DNA of 64,000 nt. Origin: Xanthomonas boreopolis. Lineage in GTDB: Bacteria; Pseudomonadota; Gammaproteobacteria; Xanthomonadales; Xanthomonadaceae. The stretch is from contig BNBA01000017.1 in NCBI GenBank assembly GCA_014654535.1, forward strand, positions 27,216-91,215, read 5' to 3'. Every line of letters begins with the position of its first letter. The first letter of the stretch is position 1. This document shows, in pieces, positions 54,877-64,000 of this stretch. The notes under the pieces are model-generated. The model was not told the DNA's origin. It did no database searches and was given only the letters and a program-made list of their open reading frames with translations. The position numbers and the translations under genes are program-made.

Positions 54877-55475
54877 GCCCGCCCCCGCTCGCCGAGCAGG
54901 CGTTCGACGTAACGGGCCACCAGGTCGATCTCCAGGTTCACCGCGTCGCCGACCGCCGTGTGCGCGAAGCGCGTGTGCGCGACCGTGTGCGGTATCAGCG
55001 CGACCTCGAAGCCCGCTTCGTCCACCTCGTTGACGGTGAGACTGACGCCATCCACGCAGATCGAGCCCTTCTTGGCCACGTACTTCAGCAGCGCGGCCGG
55101 CGCTTCGATGCGCCAGCGCTGCGCGCGCGCGTCGTCGTGGATGGACAGCACCGAGCCCAGGCCGTCGACATGGCCGCTGACCAGGTGGCCGCCGAGGCGG
55201 TCGGTGGGGCGCATCGCGCGTTCCAGGTTCAGCACCGCGCCTTCGGCCAGGCTGCCGAGCGTGGTGAGCGCCAGCGTCTCGGTGGAGGCATCGGCCTGGA
55301 ACGAGCGCGAGTCGAACGCGATCACGGTCAGGCACACGCCGTTGACCGCGATGCTCTCGCCGAGCTGCACGTCCTCGAACGGCAGCGTGCCGACCTCGAA
55401 CGTGAAACGGACGTCGCCGCCGCGCGGCTCGCGCGCGGCCAGCCGGCCGACGCCCTCGATGATGCCGGTGAACAT
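54873..55475 (-). CDS. ribE: Riboflavin synthase alpha chain
   Basis: 200 residues with the internal duplication of the family: MFTGIIEGVGRL starts the first barrel and LNLERAMRPTDRLGGHLVSGHVDG joins to the second, with VDGVSLTVNEV. Forms riboflavin from two lumazines. GGGAGGTG precedes the ATG. First rib gene behind the FMN riboswitch, and overlapping (TGATG) the end of a 32-codon leader frame. Confidence 0.97.
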   Translation of the reverse strand: MFTGIIEGVGRLAAREPRGGDVRFTFEVGTLPFEDVQLGESIAVNGVCLTVIAFDSRSFQADASTETLALTTLGSLAEGAVLNLERAMRPTDRLGGHLVSGHVDGLGSVLSIHDDARAQRWRIEAPAALLKYVAKKGSICVDGVSLTVNEVDEAGFEVALIPHTVAHTRFAHTAVGDAVNLEIDLVARYVERLLGERGRA

Positions 55476-55573
55476 CAGCGCACCTCCCGGTAACCGGCCG
55501 CGGCGATCGCGGCCCGGGAGAGGGCGTTTATCGGAGTGCCCGCGCCTGCGGGCAGTTGCTGGAGGAGCTGCAT
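55475..55573 (-). CDS. Possible 32-residue leader peptide between riboswitch and ribE
   Basis: Open frame MQLLQQLPAGAGTPINALSR... of 32 codons whose stop overlaps the ribE start (TGATG). It contains the ribE Shine-Dalgarno, so its translation would couple to ribE. Its own ribosome site (GAGAAA) is weak. Existence as a peptide is unproven; chance overlap is possible. Confidence 0.35.
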   Translation of the reverse strand: MQLLQQLPAGAGTPINALSRAAIAAAGYREVR

Positions 55574-55652
55574 ATACGTTTCTCGCGTTGGGGTAAGCGA
55601 AAAACGCCACAAGGCAAACAGGCACCGCACGACGCGGACGCCGTGCAGGTAC

Positions 55653-55860
55653 CGTCTTCTTTCATCCGGACTTTCCGGCATGGCCCCGGGCCCTGCCGAC
55701 CGTCGGCTCCGGCATCTGACCGGATCTGCTGACCTTCCAAGGCACGGACCCACGCGGCGGGGCGTGATCGCATGCCATCGAAAGCGCTCGCGGGCTCGTG
55801 CCTCGCCGCAAGGGCGCCGCACCTACCGCCGGTGGGGAATCTCACCCCGCCCTGAAGACG
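55653..55860 (-). promoter_or_regulatory. FMN riboswitch (RFN element)
   Basis: On the minus strand: P1 CGTCTTC...GAAGACG perfectly paired, with GGGCGGGGTGAGATTCCCC then ACCGGCGGTAGG, GAGCCCGCGAGCGC, GGTCAGCAGATCCGGT and GATGCCGGAGCCGACGGT, all conserved RFN segments. It should lower ribE-ribBA-ribH-nusB-thiL expression when FMN is high, most likely at translation start, since no strong terminator is seen before ribE. Confidence 0.96.
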
Positions 55861-56075
55861 TTCGTGGAATGCCGGCGAACCGGCCGCGGCATTCTACCAG
55901 CCCGGGACGAACGCCTGCCGCCACGCAGCGTTCCGCGGGCGGAATGTCGCCTTTCCGCGGTCGGCGGCCTGTTCAGGGAACGCGCCGGCACCTAGAATGC
56001 GCCGGCGACAGGACTGTCGCATGCCGGCCCGCAACGGGACGGCGACACGGACATCAATTCGGAGAGAAACCCCTG

Positions 56076-56720
56076 ATGCGCAACACCCTGATCCTGGCTG
56101 CCATGCTGGCGGCCGCCCCCTTCGCCGCTTCCGCCGCCGACGGCCTGAGCTACAACTACGTCGAGGCCGGCTGGACCCGCCTGAGCGTGGACATCGGCGA
56201 CGGCAACGAGCACGGCAACGGCGGCTACATCCGCGGCTCCTGGCAGATCGCCCAGCCGGCCTACGTCTTCGCCTCGTTCGCCCAGGTCGAGAAGACCTAC
56301 CACTACGACGAAGGCGTGCGCGACAAGTACACCCTGAGCCAGCCGGAGATCGGCATCGGCTTCCGCCAGGAGTGGACCGAGCGCGTCGACTTCATCGCCG
56401 ACATCGCCTACCTGCGCCTCAACGCCAAGGTGAAGCTGAGCGGCTACGACGACTACTTCGACGTCGTCGGCATCGACGGCAGCTACAAGGAGCACGTCAA
56501 CGCCGGCCGCGCCACCGTGGGCGTGCGCGGCAAGCCCTCGCCGCGCACCGAAGCGTGGATCAAGGCCGGCTACATGGACGGCAGCGACTTCGACAAGGGC
56601 GAATTCGTCGGCAACCTCGGCGGCCAGGTCAACTTCAACCGCACCTGGGGCCTGGTCGGCGAAGCGCAGTTCATCGACGACACCACCCAGCTGTCGCTCG
56701 GCGTCCGCGCCAGCTTCTGA
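56076..56720 (+). CDS. Ax21 family outer-membrane protein
   Basis: 214 residues. Signal peptide (cleavage near ASA-AD), then ADGLSYNYVEAGWTRL, the Ax21 family opening, and eight or so amphipathic strands ending in Phe. Members are secreted via OM vesicles in xanthomonads; the earlier proposed role as an XA21 ligand was withdrawn by its authors. GGAGAG precedes the ATG and a terminator follows. Confidence 0.85.
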   Translation: MRNTLILAAMLAAAPFAASAADGLSYNYVEAGWTRLSVDIGDGNEHGNGGYIRGSWQIAQPAYVFASFAQVEKTYHYDEGVRDKYTLSQPEIGIGFRQEWTERVDFIADIAYLRLNAKVKLSGYDDYFDVVGIDGSYKEHVNAGRATVGVRGKPSPRTEAWIKAGYMDGSDFDKGEFVGNLGGQVNFNRTWGLVGEAQFIDDTTQLSLGVRASF

Positions 56721-56734
56721 CCGGCACCGCGAAC

Positions 56735-56760
56735 GAAGGGCTCCGCAAGGAGCCCTTCTT
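56735..56760 (+). terminator. Terminator of the ax21-type gene
   Basis: 10-bp stem (GAAGGGCTCC, loop GCAA) followed by TTCTTCG. Confidence 0.8.
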
Positions 56761-56774
56761 CTTCGCCAGCTTGC

Positions 56775-56883
56775 GGGAGGGACTTCAGTCCCGGCGGCTC
56801 TTGCACTTGAATCCCCCGCGCATGGGGAGGTCCAGGCCTTGCAAGGAGATCTGCACAAGCCTGTCGGGACTGAAGTCCCGCCC
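56775..56883. repeat. GGGACTTCAGTCCC inverted repeat element
   Basis: GGGAGGGACTTCAGTCCCG at 56,775 and CGGGACTGAAGTCCCGCCC at 56,865-56,883 enclose about 75 bp. The arms are themselves palindromic. Known type of xanthomonad intergenic repeat; no gene inside. Confidence 0.7.
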
Positions 56884-56915
56884 ACAGGAATCCTCCCTCG
56901 GCGGCCGCGACGGCC

Positions 56916-58070
56916 TCATGCGCCATCCGGGCGCAGCAACAGGCGCAGGTCATCCCCCACCTGGCGCACGTCGACCGGCCTGAACGCCAAGCGCTGCGCC
57001 ATCGTCTCGATCCCCAGCCCCGACAGCAGCGGACGCGCGTCGCCGCCGAGCAGCACCGGCGCCACGTACAGCAGCAGTTCGTCGACCAGCCCGGCCTTCA
57101 GCAGCGCGCCGCCGAGTTCCGCGCCGGACTCGACCTGCACCTCGTTGATGCCGCGCTCGCCCAGCAGCGCCAGCGCCGCATGCAGGTCGATCCGCCCCTC
57201 GCGCAACGGCACGCCGGCGAACTCCACGCCGTCCAGCGCCGGCGGCACCAGGCCGGCCGCGTGCAGGTACAGCGTCGGCGCCGCACCGTCGCGCACCTTC
57301 GCCTGCCCGAGCGAGCGCAGGCGGGTGTCGAGCACGACCCGCAACGGCGGCACGAACTCGGCAGGCGCCGGCAGCCGCACGGTCAACGACGGATCGTCCG
57401 CCAGCACCGTGCCCGCGCCGGTCAGGATCGCCGAAGCGCGCGCGCGCCAGCGCTGCACGTCGGCGCGCGCGGCCTCGCCGGTGATCCATTTCGACTCCCC
57501 GCTGGCCAGCGCGGTGCGCCCGTCCAGGCTCGCGCCGTATTTCAGGCGCAGCCAGGGCCGGCCGCGCTCCACCCTCGACAGGAATCCCTGGTTCAGCGCG
57601 CGCGCCTGGGCCTCCATCAGCCCCGAGGCGACCTCGATCCCCGCCTCGCGCAGCCGCTCGAAACCGCCCCCGTTGACCTGCGGGAACGGATCGCGCATCG
57701 CCGCGACCACCTTCGCCACGCCGGCCTCGGCCAGCGCCAGCGCGCACGGTGGCGTGCGCCCGTAATGCGCGCACGGCTCCAGCGTCACGTAGGCGGTCGC
57801 GCCGCGCGCCCGCTCGCCCGCCTCGCGCAGCGCGAACACCTCCGCGTGCGGCCCGCCGGCGCGCCGGTGGAAGCCCTGCCCGACCACTTCCCCGTCGCGC
57901 ACGATCACGCAGCCGACCCTGGGATTCGGTTGCGTGGTGAACGCCCCCTGCTCGGCCAGGCGCAGCGCCCGTGCCATCCAGCGATGGTCTTCGCCGCTGA
58001 AAAGGGGAGCGGTGGATGCGCTGCTCATCATCGGTATCCGTGGGACGCGGTGCGGCACAGTGTGCGGCAT
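56916..58070 (-). CDS. ribD: Riboflavin deaminase/reductase RibD
   Basis: 384 residues. Deaminase domain with HAEVFAL and PCAHYGRTPPC zinc motifs, then the reductase domain from about residue 165 (LRLKYGASLDGRTALASGES). It carries out steps two and three of riboflavin synthesis. The start at 58,070 overlaps the GNAT stop (TGATG); ATG 58,028 (MSSAST) would be shorter and closer to the usual N-terminus. It is separated from ribE by the divergent ax21 gene, so it is not behind the FMN riboswitch. Confidence 0.95.
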   Translation of the reverse strand: MPHTVPHRVPRIPMMSSASTAPLFSGEDHRWMARALRLAEQGAFTTQPNPRVGCVIVRDGEVVGQGFHRRAGGPHAEVFALREAGERARGATAYVTLEPCAHYGRTPPCALALAEAGVAKVVAAMRDPFPQVNGGGFERLREAGIEVASGLMEAQARALNQGFLSRVERGRPWLRLKYGASLDGRTALASGESKWITGEAARADVQRWRARASAILTGAGTVLADDPSLTVRLPAPAEFVPPLRVVLDTRLRSLGQAKVRDGAAPTLYLHAAGLVPPALDGVEFAGVPLREGRIDLHAALALLGERGINEVQVESGAELGGALLKAGLVDELLLYVAPVLLGGDARPLLSGLGIETMAQRLAFRPVDVRQVGDDLRLLLRPDGA

Positions 58071-58582
58071 CAGGCCCCGGCCGCGGTATCGATCGCCATC
58101 ACCGCCACGGCAGGCAGGTGCGGCAGCTCGACGCGCGTCTCCACCGACCAGCCCAGCCGCGCGTAGTACGCGACCAAGGACGATTCGCAGTACAGGAACA
58201 GGCGCGCGATGCCCGACTGCCGCGCCGCCGCGACGCAATGCGCGGCCAGCGCCTCGCCCGCGCCCCGGCCGCGCGCCCGCGGACGCACGTACAGCGAGGC
58301 CAGCCACGGCGAGTAGCCGCCGATCGAAGGATGGTCGTCGTGCAGCAGGCTCACCGAACCCAGCCAGGCCATCGCCTGCCCAGCGCCCGCCCGCGGATCG
58401 TTGTCGTCCAGCATCACCCAGGTGGCGGGAATGCCGTCGTTGCCATGGGAGGCCAACTCGGCCGCGGCCTGCTCGACGCTCCAGCCGGGCTGCAGTGCGC
58501 CGCAGGCCTCGACGTGCGCCCGGGCCAGCGCATCGATGCATCCGGGCACCTGCGCAAGACGCACGATGCGCGGTGCGTTCAC
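58070..58582 (-). CDS. GNAT family N-acetyltransferase
   Basis: 170 residues. Acetyl-CoA site [13 protein letters not shown] near residue 100 and [10 protein letters not shown] near the end are the GNAT motifs A and B. Substrate unknown. The GTG start overlaps the nrdR stop (GTGA) and its stop overlaps ribD (TGATG), so all three should be made together. Confidence 0.85.
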   Translation of the reverse strand: MNAPRIVRLAQVPGCIDALARAHVEACGALQPGWSVEQAAAELASHGNDGIPATWVMLDDNDPRAGAGQAMAWLGSVSLLHDDHPSIGGYSPWLASLYVRPRARGRGAGEALAAHCVAAARQSGIARLFLYCESSLVAYYARLGWSVETRVELPHLPAVAVMAIDTAAGA

Positions 58583-59103
58583 CGCTTGCCGGTCTTGCCG
58601 ACCTGCTCCAGCGCCGCTTCCAGCAACGGCAGCTGGTCGCTGCCGACCGGCAGCTCGCGCTCCAGCTTCTCGATCTCCTCGCGGAAGTCGGCCACGTCCT
58701 GGAAACTGCGGTACACCGAGGCGAAGCGCACGTAGCCGACGTGGTCGAGCTTGCGCAGCTCGGCCATCACGTACTCGCCGACCCGGATCGAGGGCACCTC
58801 GCGCTCGCCGCTCATGCGCAGCTGGTGCACCACCGCGCGCACCGCCGCCTCGATCTGCTCTTCCGACACCGGCCGCTTCTGCAGCGCGCGATCGAAACTG
58901 GTGCGCAGCTTGCGCGCGTCGAACGCCTCGCGACCGCCGTCGCTCTTGATCACGGTGGGCAGCTTGAGCTCGATCGTCTCGAGCGTGCTGAAGCGCTCGC
59001 CGCAAGCCTCGCACTCGCGGCGCCGCCGGATCGTGGCGCCGTCTTCGGACACGCGCGAGTCGATCACGCGGGTGTCGTTGTGCTGGCAGAAGGGGCAGTG
59101 CAT
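58579..59103 (-). CDS. nrdR: Transcriptional repressor NrdR
   Basis: 174 residues. Zinc ribbon CPFC...CEAC at residues 3-34 followed by an ATP-cone domain ([18 protein letters not shown]). It represses ribonucleotide reductase operons when dATP is high. The usual glyA-nrdR-ribD order of gammaproteobacteria is kept, with one GNAT gene added. Confidence 0.97.
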   Translation of the reverse strand: MHCPFCQHNDTRVIDSRVSEDGATIRRRRECEACGERFSTLETIELKLPTVIKSDGGREAFDARKLRTSFDRALQKRPVSEEQIEAAVRAVVHQLRMSGEREVPSIRVGEYVMAELRKLDHVGYVRFASVYRSFQDVADFREEIEKLERELPVGSDQLPLLEAALEQVGKTGKR

Positions 59104-59111
59104 CAGGGGCC

Positions 59112-59235
59112 GTGATTGGTAATTGGTGATTCGTGACTGGCAAAAGCGCTGAACGCCTCGCTCCGCGAAAACGTGCGGCAACTCGGTTCGTGCACTCGCA
59201 TTCCCGAATCACCAATCACGAATCACGAATCCCGG
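59112..59235 (-). repeat. Inverted heptamer-array element G (glyA-nrdR)
   Basis: Arms GTGATTGGTAATTGGTGATT-type at 59,112-59,140 and complements at 59,203-59,235. It fills the glyA-nrdR gap, 9 bp from the nrdR ATG and 5 bp from the glyA stop. Confidence 0.8.
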
Positions 59236-59239
59236 CTCC

Positions 59240-60493
59240 TCAACCATACACCGGATACTTCCTGCACTGCGCGGTCACCTTCTCGCGCACCGCGGCGATG
59301 ACCGCCTCGTCGGCCGGCGCATCGAGCACGTCGGCGATCCAGTTGGCCAGGTCCACGCAGTCCTGCTCCAGGTAGCCGCGCGTGGTGATCGCCGGCGTGC
59401 CCAGGCGCAGGCCCGAGGTCACGAACGGCGAGCGCGGATCGTTCGGCACCGAATTCTTGTTGACGGTGATGTGGGCCTTGCCCAGCGCCGCCTCCGCGTC
59501 CTTGCCGGACACGTCCTTGCCGATCATGTCGACCAGCATCAGGTGGTTCTGGGTGCCCCCGGAGACGATCTTGTAGCCGCGCGCGATCAGCGTATCCGCC
59601 ATCGCCTGGGCGTTCTTCACCACCTGCTGCTGGTAGCTCTTGAACTCCGGCTCCAGCGCCTCCTTGAAGGCCACCGCCTTGGCCGCGATCACGTGCATCA
59701 GCGGGCCGCCCTGGATGCCCGGGAACACGATCGACTGCAGCTTCTTGATCAGCTCCTCGCCGGCGCCCTTGGCCAGGATGATGCCGCCGCGCGGGCCGCG
59801 CAGGGTCTTGTGGGTGGTCGAGGTGACCACGTGCGCGTGCGGCAGCGGGTTCGGGTAGACCCCGGCCGCGACCAGGCCGGCCACGTGCGCCATGTCGACG
59901 AAGAGATAGGCGCCGACCTTGTCGGCGATGGCGCGGAAGCGCGCCCAGTCGATCTGCTGCGAGTAGGCCGAGAAGCCGGCCACCACCATCTTCGGCTTGT
60001 GCTCCAGCGCCAGCCGCTCGACCTCGTCGTAGTCGATCAGGCCCTGGTCGTTCACCCCGTACTGCACGGCGTTGAACAGCTTGCCGGAAGCGTTGACCTT
60101 GGCGCCGTGGGTCAGGTGGCCGCCGTGCGCCAGGCTCATGCCCAGGATGGTGTCGCCCGGCTGCAGCAGCGCGAAGTACACCGCCTGGTTGGCCTGCGAG
60201 CCGCTGTGCGGCTGCACGTTGGCGTAGTCGGCGCCGAACAGCTGCTTGACCCGGTCGATCGCCAGCTGCTCGGCGACGTCCACGTACTCGCAGCCGCCGT
60301 AGTAGCGCTTGCCCGGGTAGCCTTCGGCGTACTTGTTGGTCAGCTGGCTGCCCTGCGCCTCCATCACGCGCGGGCTGGCGTAGTTCTCGCTGGCGATCAG
60401 CTCGACGTGATCCTCCTGGCGGCGGGCCTCGTCGGCGATGGCCTTGGCCAGTTCGGGATCGTAGGTTTCGATACGGGCGTCGCGCGGGAACAT
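59240..60493 (-). CDS. glyA: Serine hydroxymethyltransferase
   Basis: 417 residues. PLP enzyme that interconverts serine and glycine and charges folate. [13 protein letters not shown], the [15 protein letters not shown] lysine loop and [15 protein letters not shown] are family hallmarks. GGAGAG precedes the ATG. Confidence 0.98.
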   Translation of the reverse strand: MFPRDARIETYDPELAKAIADEARRQEDHVELIASENYASPRVMEAQGSQLTNKYAEGYPGKRYYGGCEYVDVAEQLAIDRVKQLFGADYANVQPHSGSQANQAVYFALLQPGDTILGMSLAHGGHLTHGAKVNASGKLFNAVQYGVNDQGLIDYDEVERLALEHKPKMVVAGFSAYSQQIDWARFRAIADKVGAYLFVDMAHVAGLVAAGVYPNPLPHAHVVTSTTHKTLRGPRGGIILAKGAGEELIKKLQSIVFPGIQGGPLMHVIAAKAVAFKEALEPEFKSYQQQVVKNAQAMADTLIARGYKIVSGGTQNHLMLVDMIGKDVSGKDAEAALGKAHITVNKNSVPNDPRSPFVTSGLRLGTPAITTRGYLEQDCVDLANWIADVLDAPADEAVIAAVREKVTAQCRKYPVYG

Positions 60494-60639
60494 CGGCTCT
60501 CCGGGGCAGCTGAAGGGGGCGGTTGGAGCCGGAAATTGTAAGCCCCATGCGGGCTTGTGACCAATTCGCGCCCGCCGGGGACCCCCATACCGGTACGCGG
60601 TCCGCAAAAAGCCGGCGCCGCCCGCGCGGGCCCACGAAA

Positions 60640-60665
60640 AAGGGCGCACGTCGCCGTGCGCCCTT
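60640..60665 (-). terminator. Terminator of the rcnB-like gene
   Basis: 10-bp stem (AAGGGCGCAC, 6-base loop) followed on the minus strand by a TTTTT-C-G run, 25 bp after the stop at 60,690. Confidence 0.85.
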
Positions 60666-60689
60666 CTCCCGTCGCCTGCGGCGGGCCGG

Positions 60690-61160
60690 TCAGTGGTTGA
60701 GCACCAGGTCGGCGATGATGCCGGTGGCGATGGCCACCATCAGGAAGTTGCCCGTGTCGTCGCGGACCCAGTGGTAGCCGCGGGGCGGGCGGCGCAGGTA
60801 GTAGCGCGGGTAGTCGTCCACCACGTAGATCGGGCCGCGGTAGGAATCGTAGTAGCGGCGGCCCACGGCCCAGCCGTACGGGGGGCCTGCGCGGTACACC
60901 GGCGCCGGCCGGTAGTAGCGGTCGTCGCGGCGGCCGTCGTAGTAACCGCGGTAGTAGGCGTCGCGGCGCCCCTGGTAGCGCTCGTAACGGTCGTAGCGAT
61001 CCCGGCGGTCATGACGGTCGTGGCGGTCGTAGTCGCGGTCGCCGCGATCCCAGCCGCGGTCCCAGCCATGGCCGCGACCGTCGGCCATCGCGGCAGGCGC
61101 TACGGCGCCCAGCGCCAACACGGACGTCAGGGCAAGGGCAATCAGACGGATCGGTTTCAT
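60690..61160 (-). CDS. RcnB family periplasmic protein
   Basis: 156 residues. Signal peptide (cleavage near AMA-DG), then a low-complexity stretch rich in Arg, Asp, His and Tyr (about 28-90), then the RcnB-like core ([32 protein letters not shown]). E. coli RcnB helps nickel/cobalt balance; here metal binding by the His/Asp stretch is only suggested. GGAGCC precedes the ATG. Confidence 0.82.
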   Translation of the reverse strand: MKPIRLIALALTSVLALGAVAPAAMADGRGHGWDRGWDRGDRDYDRHDRHDRRDRYDRYERYQGRRDAYYRGYYDGRRDDRYYRPAPVYRAGPPYGWAVGRRYYDSYRGPIYVVDDYPRYYLRRPPRGYHWVRDDTGNFLMVAIATGIIADLVLNH

Positions 61161-61376
61161 GGCGGCTCCAAGGCTCGTTGGTGTCACGGCTGCAATATTG
61201 CGCCATGTAGATGAACCAGCATTGGCTGGAATCGGTTACCCCCCGCCCCCATTTATCGGCCAGTCGGCAGGCCCTCCGGCAAGCCCCGCGGGCGTTGCCG
61301 CTATACTTGCCGCATCCCTTCAGATCCCCCACCCGTCCGCTCGCCGGGCCGGGCCGAAAGCGCGCCAGGAGACTGC

Positions 61377-63041
<1,665 letters not shown>

Positions 63042-63050
63042 CGATTTGGC

Positions 63051-63073
63051 CCGGGGCCGCAACGCGGCCCCGG
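63051..63073 (+). terminator. Terminator of ettA
   Basis: 10-bp stem (CCGGGGCCGC, loop AAC) followed by CTTTGCC, 9 bp after the stop. The T-run is short. Confidence 0.55.
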
Positions 63074-63085
63074 CTTTGCCAAACC

Positions 63086-63112
63086 GTCATCCCCGCGCAG
63101 GCGGGGGTGAGG
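63086..63112. repeat. REP-like TCATCCCCGC palindrome
   Basis: GTCATCCCCGC and GCGGGGGTGAGG arms around a 4-base loop, the common xanthomonad REP core. Downstream of ettA. Confidence 0.6.
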
Positions 63113-63256
63113 ACGGGTCGCTTTCGAGCCACCGGCTCGAACCCGGCCGAACGCCCTCGCGCTGTGCGCGGGGGCCGGGGATCGAAGATCCAGCGACTTT
63201 CGCCCAGATCGCGCTGAAGCCACTGCCCCGCCCTCGCGGGGGCGACGAGCGCCGGC

Positions 63257-63772
63257 TCACAACTCGTACGACAGCACGTCCTCGAAGCCGAACTTGCCGA
63301 AGTCGACGATGCGCGAGGGATACAGCCGGCCGATCAGGTGGTCGTGCTCGTGCTGCACCACCCGCGCGTGGAATCCCTCGGCCTCGCGTTCCAGCGGGGT
63401 GCCATCGGGCAACACGCCGCCGTAACGAATGCGGCGCCAGCGCGGAATGACGGCGCGCAGGCCCGGGATCGACAGGCAACCTTCCCAGCCATCCTCCCTC
63501 TCGTCGGAAAGTGGCACGATCTCGACGTTGGCCAGCGCGGTGCGCGGCACCGGCGGGGCGTCCGGATAGCGCTGGCTGCTATCGAAGCCGAACACCATCA
63601 GCTGCAGGTCCACCGCGATCTGCGGCGCGGCCAGGCCGACGCCATGCGCAGCGTCCATGGTCTCGAACATGTCGGCCACCAGGGCGTGCAGCTCCGGCGT
63701 ATCGAAACGCTCGATCGGCGGCGCCAGGCGCAGCAGGCGCGGATCGCCCATGCGGATGATTTCCCGGATCAT
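63257..63772 (-). CDS. def: Peptide deformylase
   Basis: 171 residues. Removes formyl groups from nascent proteins. [16 protein letters not shown] and QHEHDHLIG are the three metal and active-site motifs, with HLIG in place of the usual HLDG. GGAGG precedes the ATG. Stands alone, without fmt, so a second deformylase elsewhere is likely. Confidence 0.95.
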   Translation of the reverse strand: MIREIIRMGDPRLLRLAPPIERFDTPELHALVADMFETMDAAHGVGLAAPQIAVDLQLMVFGFDSSQRYPDAPPVPRTALANVEIVPLSDEREDGWEGCLSIPGLRAVIPRWRRIRYGGVLPDGTPLEREAEGFHARVVQHEHDHLIGRLYPSRIVDFGKFGFEDVLSYEL

Positions 63773-63901
63773 CGGGACCTCCTGGAGAGTTCGCCGGCAT
63801 TATCGCTCGACAACTCGTACGGATATCGTCGCCGCCTCCACAATGTCAGTGTCCCTGAGGCTCGCAAGAACCCGTGACCTGAGTATGGAACTTGTAGCCA
63901 A

Positions 63902-64000
63902 TCAGGCAGTGAGTCCGGGGTGGATGGTATCGGGTTCGGACCAGTTCCGGCGAACGGTTGCCGGCGGTTTGTAGCCATGGGCGCTGTGCGGCCGCTGTTC
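63902..64000 (-). mobile_element. 3' end of an IS3-type transposase, cut by the window edge
   Basis: Reading in from the right edge on the minus strand, the frame encodes 32 residues: RPHSAHGYKPPATVRRN followed by WSEPDTIHPGLTA and a stop. RPHSA-GYxxP is the conserved C-terminal motif of the rve integrase core in IS3/IS481-type transposases. The insertion sequence end may be near TGACCTGAGTATGGAAC at about 63,876-63,892. Confidence 0.7.

Noticed and set aside
55475..55625. A 50-residue N-terminal extension of RibE
   Set aside because: The family N-terminus is MFTGIIEG at 55,475 behind a good ribosome site; the upstream in-frame codons are leader RNA and look random.

Overview
This window looks like a chromosomal segment of a high-GC gammaproteobacterium of the Xanthomonadaceae/Lysobacteraceae (Xanthomonas, Lysobacter, Luteimonas, Pseudoxanthomonas and relatives). 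The reasons are the very GC-rich third codon positions, an Ax21-type outer membrane protein, a three-domain CGFS glutaredoxin of 308 residues, a division/cell-wall (dcw) cluster that has no murD, a RibB protein with a degenerate RibA half, and the small palindromic repeats typical of xanthomonad intergenic DNA. It is mostly core genome. There are no tRNA or rRNA genes, no CRISPR array and no prophage; the only mobile DNA recognised is a transposase fragment running off the right end.

Layout. 1-10,200: a methyltransferase, a polysaccharide deacetylase, the glutaredoxin-rhodanese fusion, a DUF924 protein, two exported amidohydrolase paralogues, a secreted GH12 glucanase, an HCCA isomerase, a DegV protein and a MutT-ThiE fusion. 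10,600-16,200: secA, an M23 peptidase, a DciA-like protein and lpxC. 16,500-32,700 (minus strand): the dcw operon, read mraZ-rsmH-ftsL-ftsI-murE-murF-mraY-ftsW-murG-murC-ddl-ftsQ-ftsA-ftsZ. Nearly every junction overlaps (ATGA, GTGA or TGATG), and a MraZ operator array lies in front. 33,000-40,100: a TANGO2-like protein, RNase P RNA, chrA, rsmI, lpoA, yraN and an FAD-linked oxidase. 40,800-49,600: a potassium locus, torF-kdpFABC-kdpDE, in which kdpB carries two frameshifts and kdpD one. 49,700-61,200: an S15 hydrolase, then the riboflavin/thiamine operon ribE-ribBA-ribH-nusB-thiL behind an FMN riboswitch, ax21, ribD-GNAT-nrdR-glyA and an RcnB-like protein. 61,300-64,000: ettA, def and a transposase end.

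The most unusual feature is how short repeats are built into the operons. At least eight palindromic elements made of inverted arrays of 7-9 bp units (GATTCGT, GATTGGG or GGGACTC types) sit just 5' of minus-strand start codons or inside the 3' end of the preceding gene. Several are translated, adding foreign tails to RsmH, MurG, FtsQ and RibBA and an insert in MurF. At ftsL and murC the element ends in the same 9-bp hairpin, whose 3' arm is the Shine-Dalgarno sequence. This would hide the ribosome site until the upstream ribosome reaches the overlapping stop, a plausible portable translational-coupling switch. A different palindrome is inserted in frame in the signal peptide of an amidohydrolase.

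All calls are from reading the sequence by eye. Family assignments are from recognised motifs, not from searches, and start codons were chosen from Shine-Dalgarno sites, overlaps and the usual length of each family.
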